From the IMG/VR virus record IMGVR_UViG_3300036985_006530, positions 1 through 34,303 of that record: a stretch of 34,303 bases of DNA; one strand, written 5' to 3'. Of the stretch, positions 1 to 3,631 are shown piece after piece. The DNA comes from a virus. The position numbers were made by a program, and so were the translations under genes. Below the pieces are notes generated by a model, which was given only the letters and a program-made list of their open reading frames with translations, did no database searches and was not told the DNA's origin. Each line of letters starts with the position of its first letter. Position 1 is the first letter of the stretch.

Positions 1-45
1 TGTTGGTATGAGGCTATGCTTTGTAGTTCAGACGGAAGATTCTAA
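1..45 (+). CDS. possible 3' end of an upstream gene (partial)
   Basis: Frame 1 is open from the window edge to a TAA at 43-45, giving a 14-residue tail (CWYEAMLCSSDGRF). A rho-independent terminator follows 29 bases later, as expected after a gene end. The stretch is too short to identify or to prove coding. A different frame stays open past the terminator and two tRNA genes and is therefore less credible. Confidence 0.2.
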   Translation, partial: CWYEAMLCSSDGRF

Positions 46-74
46 AATAATCCTGATGTATATTCATATACAGA

Positions 75-109
75 CCCTGAACGACAGAAATGAAGTTCGG
101 GGTTTTTTT
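75..109 (+). terminator. rho-independent terminator before the tRNA array
   Basis: CCCTGAAC at 75-82 pairs with GTTCGGGG at 95-102 (one T-G wobble), followed by seven T's at 103-109. It separates the upstream transcript from the tRNA operon, whose promoter begins just after it. Confidence 0.7.
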
Positions 110-112
110 ATT

Positions 113-144
113 TTTGGCTCTTTGAAATATTGGTTGTATCTTTG
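113..144 (+). promoter_or_regulatory. Bacteroidetes-type promoter of the tRNA array
   Basis: TTTG at 113-116, a 20-base spacer, then TATCTTTG at 137-144. This matches the Bacteroidetes housekeeping consensus TTTG-N19-21-TAnnTTTG. The first tRNA begins 10 bases later. Four more promoters in the window share this layout. Confidence 0.75.
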
Positions 145-154
145 TGAAACAAAT

Positions 155-228
155 GTCGCGTTGGACAAATTGGTTAAGTCGTCACCCTTTCACGGTGAAG
201 ATTACGGGTTCGAACCCCGTACGCGATA
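155..228 (+). tRNA. tRNA-Glu(UUC)
   Basis: Full cloverleaf: acceptor GTCGCGT/ACGCGAT (one G-U), anticodon stem TCACC/GGTGA with loop CTTTCAC (anticodon TTC), T arm ACGGG-TTCGAAC-CCCGT. CCA is not encoded. Confidence 0.95.
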
Positions 229-233
229 CATTC

Positions 234-306
234 AGTCTCTTAGCTCAGTTGGAAGAGCACTTGCCTTACATGCAAGGTGTCGTAGGTTCGATTCCTACAG
301 GGACTA
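234..306 (+). tRNA. tRNA-Val(UAC)
   Basis: Acceptor AGTCTCT/AGGGACT, D stem GCTC/GAGC, anticodon stem CTTGC/GCAAG with loop CTTACAT (anticodon TAC), T arm GTAGG-TTCGATT-CCTAC. CCA is not encoded. It begins five bases after tRNA-Glu. Confidence 0.95.
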
Positions 307-316
307 CAAAAAATGA

Positions 317-375
317 CAAAGTCGGAAGTGAAACCCGTCCAAAGTCGGAAGTAAAAACAAGACAAAATCGGAAGT
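317..375 (+). repeat. three 13-bp direct repeats with a 23-bp period
   Basis: CAAAGTCGGAAGT at 317-329 recurs at 340-352 and, with one change (CAAAATCGGAAGT), at 363-375. The starts are exactly 23 bp apart. The third copy ends one base before the ATG of the next gene, so the repeats form that gene's entire upstream region. Confidence 0.8.
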
Positions 376-376
376 T

Positions 377-592
377 ATGAAATATATTTTTAGAGGACAT
401 ACTGTGTTTGAGTACAAACCAGATGATAAGTTTGATAAGGTAGTACAAGGTCAAATTCATGGTGCAATTCCTGCTTTTGACTTTTGTAAGATGATTGACG
501 AAGACTATAAATTGTTAGGAGAATTTTTCAACACAGTTTATAGGCATACTCAGGGAGAAGATGTACCTTTGGAAGATATTGAAGTGAATTAA
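377..592 (+). CDS. small hypothetical protein (71 aa)
   Basis: Not recognised. A soluble, mildly acidic 71-residue protein beginning MKYIFRGHTV, with no signal peptide or membrane segment. The ATG at 377 directly follows the third 23-bp-period repeat, and the stop codon overlaps the first bases of a strong hairpin element (591-658). It sits between tRNA-Val and tRNA-Phe, a usual place for small cargo genes in phage tRNA arrays. A real gene is likely because the frame fills the gap between two RNA features exactly. Confidence 0.6.
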   Translation: MKYIFRGHTVFEYKPDDKFDKVVQGQIHGAIPAFDFCKMIDEDYKLLGEFFNTVYRHTQGEDVPLEDIEVN

Positions 593-658
593 AGTTGAGG
601 GGATGTCGAAGGTGACCGAAAGGTCCCGCCCCGAACAAGTGTGGGCGACCTCAACTTT
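591..658 (+). ncRNA. unidentified structured RNA element A in the tRNA array
   Basis: A perfect 10-bp closing helix (AAAGTTGAGG at 591-600 with CCTCAACTTT at 649-658) encloses two hairpins. One is GACC-GAAA-GGTC at 614-625, with a GNRA tetraloop; the other is CGCCC/GGGCG at 627-631 and 643-647. The result is a compact three-way junction of 68 nt. It is not a tRNA (no T loop), and no T-run follows, so a terminator is unlikely. T4 also carries small stable RNAs of unknown role within its tRNA cluster. Confidence 0.5.
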
Positions 659-664
659 ATATTT

Positions 665-737
665 GGTGACGTAGCTCAGTTGGTAGAGCACTTGCCTGAA
701 GAGCAAGGTGTCGTCAGTTCGATTCTGACCGTTACCA
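665..737 (+). tRNA. tRNA-Phe(GAA)
   Basis: Acceptor GGTGACG/CGTTACC, D stem GCTC/GAGC, anticodon stem CTTGC/GCAAG with loop CTGAAGA (anticodon GAA), T arm GTCAG-TTCGATT-CTGAC. CCA is not encoded. Confidence 0.95.
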
Positions 738-752
738 CAAAAAACATATATT

Positions 753-986
753 ATGAAAGCAATACTTGAATTTAATTTACCCGATGACCAACAAGATTTT
801 GATTTGGCAACTAAAGGTCTGAAATTTTGGTCAGTGTTATGGGAATTGGACCAATCTTTGAGGGCTAAAACAAAATACGCACCTGATAGCTTACCGCAAG
901 ATAAGTATGATGCGTATCAGGAAATAAGAGATGAACTGCGTGAACTGATGATAGATAATAATCTCAGTTTTGACATGGTTCGATAA
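753..986 (+). CDS. small conserved phage hypothetical protein (77 aa)
   Basis: Begins MKAILEFNLPDDQ and is rich in acidic and aromatic residues (WSVLWELDQSLR). Small proteins with this opening and a LDQxLR-type core are common in unrelated tailed phages; their function is unknown. No signal peptide, metal motif or membrane segment is visible. The ATG is 15 bases after tRNA-Phe in an A-rich context. The next gene begins 14 bases after its stop, so the two probably share a transcript. Confidence 0.75.
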   Translation: MKAILEFNLPDDQQDFDLATKGLKFWSVLWELDQSLRAKTKYAPDSLPQDKYDAYQEIRDELRELMIDNNLSFDMVR

Positions 987-999
987 AAAAATAGATATT

Positions 1000-1206
1000 A
1001 TGGAAAAGTTAGTACAAGACCTTGTTGAAGAAACGGGAACATTATTGGTGGCTCGTTCAGAAGATATTGGTTATTATGGTGATATGAGTGATTTTGGGAA
1101 TGAAATTGGAATTGTGGTAGGTCAATTCTTCAAGTCAAAGGAGGACATCGAAGATTTTATCACAGGAATAAGACATGGGATTTCATTAACAAATGGAACC
1201 CATTAA
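1000..1206 (+). CDS. small hypothetical protein (68 aa)
   Basis: An acidic 68-residue protein beginning MEKLVQDLVEETG. Not recognised. It reads as one soluble alpha/beta domain (VVGQFFKSKEDIEDFITGIRHG). The ATG at 1000 is preferred over a TTG at 970, because the TTG lies inside the previous gene and the ATG has the A-rich upstream bases seen at other starts here. tRNA-Cys begins five bases after the stop. Confidence 0.6.
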   Translation: MEKLVQDLVEETGTLLVARSEDIGYYGDMSDFGNEIGIVVGQFFKSKEDIEDFITGIRHGISLTNGTH

Positions 1207-1211
1207 AATAA

Positions 1212-1283
1212 GGTCAGTTGGCCGAGTGGCTTAGGCGGTAGTCTGCAAAACTATTCACACAGGTTCAAATCCTGTACTGACCT
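1212..1283 (+). tRNA. tRNA-Cys(GCA)
   Basis: Acceptor GGTCAGT/ACTGACC with discriminator T (U73, the Cys identity base), anticodon stem GTAGT/ACTAT with loop CTGCAAA (anticodon GCA), T arm ACAGG-TTCAAAT-CCTGT. Confidence 0.93.
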
Positions 1284-1289
1284 CAAAAT

Positions 1290-1362
1290 GCGTGTGTAGC
1301 TCAATTGGTAGAGTACTAGTCTCCAAAACTAGGAGTTTCAGGTTCGAGTCCTGACATGCGTG
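1290..1362 (+). tRNA. tRNA-Trp(CCA), intact copy
   Basis: Anticodon stem CTAGT/ACTAG (perfect) with loop CTCCAAA (anticodon CCA), T arm TCAGG-TTCGAGT-CCTGA, discriminator G (Trp identity). The acceptor GCGTGTG/CATGCGT is weak, with three G-U pairs. A near-identical second copy lies 347 bp downstream. Confidence 0.9.
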
Positions 1363-1377
1363 CAAAGGTTGATTGGG
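1290..1377 (+). repeat. 88-bp direct repeat, copy 1 (tRNA-Trp plus 15-bp tail)
   Basis: Bases 1290-1377 match 1637-1724 at 85 of 88 positions. The identity runs 15 bases past the tRNA 3' end (CAAAGGTTGATTGGG), so the duplicated unit is larger than the tRNA. The PQ-loop gene lies between the two copies. Confidence 0.9.
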
Positions 1378-1398
1378 AAAAATTATAAAATTAAAGTT

Positions 1399-1701
1399 AT
1401 GTCTACAATTGGATTATTTGGAAGTTTATTATTGACGTTCTGTGCAATTCCAGAACTCTATAGAACCATAAAGGATAAAAAATGTCATATAGGTTGGGGA
1501 TTTTTACTTATGTGGTTTTTTGGGGAAGTATTTTGTTTGTTCTATGGTTTTGAATTGGGTCAAATACCTTTAATAATAAACTACGGATTTAATCTTATTG
1601 TTGCGGGAACAATGTTATTTTATAAAATAAAAACAAGCGTGTGTGGCTCAATTGGTAGAGTAATAGTCTCCAAAACTAAGAGTTTCAGGTTCGAGTCCTG
1701 A
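1399..1701 (+). CDS. PQ-loop / SemiSWEET-like small membrane protein
   Basis: A 100-residue protein with three hydrophobic segments (about residues 4-16, 33-48 and 52-72) and a PQ-loop-like motif, CAIPELYRTIKDKK, at the end of segment 1 (PE replaces PQ). Three helices with one PQ motif is the layout of SemiSWEET sugar transporters, which work as dimers. The start chosen is the ATG at 1399; an upstream reading begins inside tRNA-Trp. The last 24 or so residues are encoded by the second tRNA-Trp copy, and the stop is the TGA at 1699-1701 inside that copy's T arm. The native C-terminus was therefore probably replaced when the tRNA duplicated. Transport function is inferred from topology only. 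Confidence 0.6.
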   Translation: MSTIGLFGSLLLTFCAIPELYRTIKDKKCHIGWGFLLMWFFGEVFCLFYGFELGQIPLIINYGFNLIVAGTMLFYKIKTSVCGSIGRVIVSKTKSFRFES

Positions 1702-1709
1702 CATGCGTG
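1637..1709 (+). tRNA. second tRNA-Trp(CCA)-like copy, probably decaying
   Basis: Differs from the first copy by A-to-G at position 9 (base 1645), C-to-A at 27 (base 1663) and G-to-A at 43 (base 1679). The last two turn the outermost C-G pair of the anticodon stem into A-A, leaving four pairs. The loop CTCCAAA and T arm are unchanged. It also overlaps the 3' end of the PQ-loop reading frame. It could still fold, but it looks like a pseudogene in progress. Confidence 0.6.
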
Positions 1710-1724
1710 CAAAGGTTGATTGGG
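1637..1724 (+). repeat. 88-bp direct repeat, copy 2
   Basis: Partner of 1290-1377 with three mismatches, all within the tRNA part; the 15-bp tail is identical. It forms the right border of the PQ-loop cassette. Confidence 0.9.
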
Positions 1725-1728
1725 GAAT

Positions 1729-1846
1729 GATACAGGTTAGCCTGTTGGTGGCGCTCAAAAAGCATTGGCCGACTGTATCGGAGTTGAAACCAACGTTAGT
1801 AATGCCAATCATAAAAGGAGTTGTCCACTCGACCATCTTCTCCTTT
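1729..1846 (+). ncRNA. unidentified structured RNA element B in the tRNA array
   Basis: GATACAG at 1729-1735 pairs with CTGTATC at 1773-1779. ATTGGC at 1764-1769, inside that helix, can pair with GCCAAT at 1804-1809 outside it, which would make a pseudoknot. A last hairpin, AAAGGAG at 1814-1820 with CTCCTTT at 1840-1846, sits four bases before a T-run and may act as a terminator. No convincing ORF covers this stretch. No tRNA T loop is present. The family is unknown to me. Confidence 0.35.
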
Positions 1847-1856
1847 CCTGTTTTTT

Positions 1857-1939
1857 GGGAGTGTTGTCAATGCGGTAATTGGCACCTGACTGTAAATCAG
1901 GAGTCTTAGACTTCGGCGGTTCGAATCCGTCCACTCTCA
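1857..1939 (+). tRNA. tRNA-Tyr(GUA)
   Basis: Type II tRNA: acceptor GGGAGTG/CACTCTC, anticodon stem CCTGA/TCAGG with loop CTGTAAA (anticodon GTA), long variable arm containing AGTC-TTA-GACT, T arm GGCGG-TTCGAAT-CCGTC. Confidence 0.95.
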
Positions 1940-1946
1940 CAATCTT

Positions 1947-2020
1947 GGACTTGTAGCTCATTCGGTTAGAGCGGCACACTCATAATGTGAAGGTAGTAGG
2001 TTCGATTCCTACCTGGTCCA
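1947..2020 (+). tRNA. tRNA with CAU anticodon (elongator Met or Ile2)
   Basis: Acceptor GGACTTG/CTGGTCC with one T-T mismatch, loop CTCATAA (anticodon CAT), T arm GTAGG-TTCGATT-CCTAC. The G1-C72 pair argues against an initiator tRNA. Sequence alone does not separate Met from Ile(k2C-AU). Confidence 0.88.
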
Positions 2021-2025
2021 CATAT

Positions 2026-2096
2026 TGTCCGATGGTGTAACGGTAACACTACAGTTTTTGGTACTGTCATTTCTGGTTCGAATCCAGGTCGGATAA
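2026..2096 (+). tRNA. tRNA-Gln(UUG)
   Basis: Acceptor TGTCCGA/TCGGATA with the U1-A72 pair typical of Gln, anticodon stem ACAGT/ACTGT with loop TTTTGGT (anticodon TTG), T arm TCTGG-TTCGAAT-CCAGG. Confidence 0.93.
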
Positions 2097-2100
2097 CATT

Positions 2101-2172
2101 GGTTCCATAGTTTAATGGAAAAACATTTCGCTACGGACGAAAAGAGTTGGGGTTCGAATCCCTATGGGACCT
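2101..2172 (+). tRNA. tRNA-Arg(ACG)
   Basis: Acceptor GGTTCCA/TGGGACC, anticodon stem TTTCG/CGAAA with loop CTACGGA (anticodon ACG; A34 would need deamination to inosine), T arm TGGGG-TTCGAAT-CCCTA. The discriminator is T, unusual for Arg. Confidence 0.9.
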
Positions 2173-2178
2173 CAAAAT

Positions 2179-2250
2179 TGCGGTGTAGTTCAGTGGTAGA
2201 ACACTTGATTCATATCCAAGTCGTCAGAAGTTCAATTCTTCTCACCGCAA
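2179..2250 (+). tRNA. second tRNA with CAU anticodon (Met or Ile2)
   Basis: Perfect acceptor TGCGGTG/CACCGCA, T arm AGAAG-TTCAATT-CTTCT, loop TTCATAT (anticodon CAT). The anticodon stem CTTGA/CCAAG has an A-C mismatch at the loop end. The U1-A72 pair and the lack of three G-C pairs next to the loop argue against an ordinary initiator. Confidence 0.85.
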
Positions 2251-2255
2251 CACAC

Positions 2256-2327
2256 GGTGGCTATAGCCTAATGGTAGGGCGGAAGCTTGTGGCGCTTCAT
2301 GTGAGAGTTCGATTCTCTCTAGTCACA
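2256..2327 (+). tRNA. tRNA-His(GUG)
   Basis: Acceptor GTGGCTA/TAGTCAC with an extra G at -1 (2256), as histidine tRNAs have; base 73 is A rather than the usual C. Anticodon stem GAAGC/GCTTC with loop TTGTGGC (anticodon GTG), T arm GAGAG-TTCGATT-CTCTC. Confidence 0.92.
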
Positions 2328-2328
2328 C

Positions 2329-2455
2329 AATGAGGTAGAGAAGGATTCAGTAGAAACTGATGCGGCCGTCGCACAATATCGGGGTTGGAGCACAGGGCTC
2401 CTATACGTGATGTAACCCGAGGCCAAACCCCTGCTTTGGGTGCTTCTACCTCATT
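2329..2455 (+). ncRNA. unidentified structured RNA element C in the tRNA array (127 nt)
   Basis: A perfect 11-bp closing helix, AATGAGGTAGA at 2329-2339 with TCTACCTCATT at 2445-2455, encloses at least four hairpins: TCAGT-AGAA-ACTGA (2347-2360), TGCG/CGCA (2361-2373), a TCGGGGTT/AACCCGA arm (2379-2386 with 2414-2420, one bulge) capped by GGAGC/GCTCC (2387-2401), and ACCC/GGGT (2427-2441). It fills the gap between tRNA-His and tRNA-Ile with one base on the left and four on the right. GC content is clearly above the surroundings. It is not a tRNA, RNase P RNA or group I intron by its motifs. Confidence 0.65.
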
Positions 2456-2459
2456 TTAT

Positions 2460-2533
2460 TGGAGTATAGCTCAGTTGGTTAGAGCGTCATCCTGATACGG
2501 TGAATGTCGGTGGTTCGAGCCCACCTACTCCAA
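2460..2533 (+). tRNA. tRNA-Ile(GAU)
   Basis: Perfect acceptor TGGAGTA/TACTCCA, D stem GCTC/GAGC, anticodon stem TCATC/GGTGA with loop CTGATAC (anticodon GAT), T arm GGTGG-TTCGAGC-CCACC. Confidence 0.95.
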
Positions 2534-2537
2534 CAAT

Positions 2538-2625
2538 GGAGAGTTGGGAGAGTGGTTTAATCCAACAGTTTGCTAAACTGTCGTACTCCTAAAGGGTACC
2601 GCTGGTTCAAATCCAGCACTCTCCG
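2538..2625 (+). tRNA. tRNA-Ser(GCU)
   Basis: Type II tRNA with perfect acceptor GGAGAGT/ACTCTCC and discriminator G (Ser identity), anticodon stem ACAGT/ACTGT with loop TTGCTAA (anticodon GCT), a long variable arm and T arm GCTGG-TTCAAAT-CCAGC. Last tRNA of the array. Confidence 0.95.
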
Positions 2626-2670
2626 CAAAATAAATTAATTAAAAATTGACATAACCAATATAGTCTCGTA

Positions 2671-2678
2671 TATTTATA
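2671..2678 (+). promoter_or_regulatory. TATTTATA motif upstream of the lipoprotein gene
   Basis: TATTTATA lies 44 bases before the ATG at 2723, the widest gap of any copy. The intervening bases are A-rich. Confidence 0.3.
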
Positions 2679-2722
2679 GTCTATTAAGTTAATCAAAACA
2701 TTAAATTAAAAAACAAAAAAAC

Positions 2723-2896
2723 ATGAAAAAAATCGTAGCATTATTTGCAATCGTAGCATTAGCATCTTGCGGAACTGGAACATCAACTGAAGTAAAATCT
2801 GATTCAACTGCTGTAGTAGTAGATTCAACTAAGACAGATTCGACAGTTGTATCTGTAGATTCTGTAAAGGCTGAAGCACCAGCAGAAGTTAAATAA
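2723..2896 (+). CDS. small phage lipoprotein (57 aa)
   Basis: Begins MKKIVALFAIVALASC: two lysines, a hydrophobic stretch and a lipobox L13-A14-S15-C16, so signal peptidase II should cut before Cys16 and leave a 42-residue lipid-anchored peptide. The mature part is Ser/Thr/Asp/Val-rich with imperfect DSTxxDST-like repeats and no Cys beyond the anchor, which suggests an unstructured surface peptide. A strong terminator follows the stop, so it is a single-gene unit. Some phages make short lipoproteins that block receptors against superinfection (T5 Llp); that role here is only an analogy. Confidence 0.85.
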   Translation: MKKIVALFAIVALASCGTGTSTEVKSDSTAVVVDSTKTDSTVVSVDSVKAEAPAEVK

Positions 2897-2920
2897 TATA
2901 ACTTTCTGTAAAGAAACTAA

Positions 2921-2951
2921 CCCTCAATATTTGATATGTTGAGGGTTTTTT
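2921..2951 (+). terminator. rho-independent terminator after the lipoprotein gene
   Basis: CCCTCAA at 2921-2927 pairs with TTGAGGG at 2939-2945, followed by six T's. Confidence 0.8.
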
Positions 2952-2974
2952 ATTAAATTTAAAAAAAAAGAATT

Positions 2975-3598
2975 ATGAACATTATAGAAAAATTAGGTTG
3001 GAGATATGCAACCAAAAAATTCAATTCAGGTGTAAATCTTTCAGATAGTAAAATGGAAATCTTAAAACAGGCTATTCAGTTTGCACCAACATCTTATGGG
3101 TTACAACCATTCCAAGTTGTTTTTGTGAAAAATCCTGAAGTTAGAGAAAAATTAAAAGCAGCATCTTGGGGACAATCTCAAATTACTGACTCATCAATAC
3201 TTGCAGTTTTCACAAGAAAAAAAGAAATAAACGAATCTGAGGTAGACTTATTCATTGAAAACATTATGAATACAAGAGGTATTCCAAAAGAATTGTTATT
3301 ACAATATGAATCAATGATGAAAGGTACTATCAACTCTTTAGACGATAATCAAAAATCTTCTTGGATTGATAAACAAATCTACATTGCATTAGGGTTCCTA
3401 TTGAACACAGCTGCGGTAATTGATGTTGATACTTGTCCTATGGAAGGTTTCGATAGAACTCAATATGATGAAATTTTAGGTTTGACCGATACAACTTCTG
3501 TTGTTATTTGTGCCTTAGGGTATAGAGATGAAACAGATGATTATCAAAATTATAAAAAAGTAAGAAAGACACAAGACGAATTATTTGTGAATATCTAA
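2975..3598 (+). CDS. nitroreductase family NAD(P)H-dependent flavin oxidoreductase
   Basis: At 207 residues it has the usual length for this family. It opens with WRYATKKF (residues 9-16), the FMN-phosphate-binding start, followed by APTSYGLQPFQVVFV (about 37-51), the conserved flavin-pocket segment. The C-terminal part has ALGFLLNTAAVIDVDTCPMEGFD (about 137-159) and ALGYRDETD (about 186-194), typical of NfsB-like enzymes. These enzymes hold FMN as homodimers and reduce quinones or nitro compounds with NAD(P)H. The gene stands between two terminators, so it is transcribed alone. It is probably an auxiliary metabolic gene taken from a host; its substrate cannot be read from sequence. Confidence 0.92.
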   Translation: MNIIEKLGWRYATKKFNSGVNLSDSKMEILKQAIQFAPTSYGLQPFQVVFVKNPEVREKLKAASWGQSQITDSSILAVFTRKKEINESEVDLFIENIMNTRGIPKELLLQYESMMKGTINSLDDNQKSSWIDKQIYIALGFLLNTAAVIDVDTCPMEGFDRTQYDEILGLTDTTSVVICALGYRDETDDYQNYKKVRKTQDELFVNI

Positions 3599-3602
3599 AA
3601 AG

Positions 3603-3630
3603 AAAAACCCATCTAAATGATGGGTTTTTT
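3603..3630. terminator. bidirectional terminator between convergent genes
   Basis: CCCATC at 3608-3613 pairs with GATGGG at 3619-3624, flanked by an A-run on the left and a T-run on the right. It serves the nitroreductase (+) and the M23 peptidase (-), which converge here. Confidence 0.8.
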
Positions 3631-3631
3631 A

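Noticed and set aside
8-316. 102-codon open frame on + at the left end
   Set aside because: It runs through a terminator, a promoter and most of two tRNA genes; chance open frame.
317-375. Regular short repeats suggesting a mini CRISPR array
   Set aside because: The 13-bp repeats have 10-bp gaps, only three copies and no cas genes; too short for a CRISPR.
970-1002. TTG start giving a longer 78-aa protein
   Set aside because: It lies inside the previous gene; the ATG at 1000 has a better context.
1290-1724. tRNA-Trp repeat as phage integration (attL/attR) sites
   Set aside because: No integrase is in view and the phage is of a lytic T4-like type; duplication by recombination explains it.
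1703-1909. 68-codon open frame on + after the second tRNA-Trp copy
   Set aside because: It starts in tRNA sequence and ends within tRNA-Tyr; composition is not protein-like.
2115-2333. 72-codon open frame on + over tRNA-Arg, the CAU tRNA and tRNA-His
   Set aside because: Entirely explained by three tRNA genes.
2347-2380. CTGATG in element C as a hammerhead ribozyme core
   Set aside because: The following bases do not complete CTGANGA and there is no GAAA segment in the right place.
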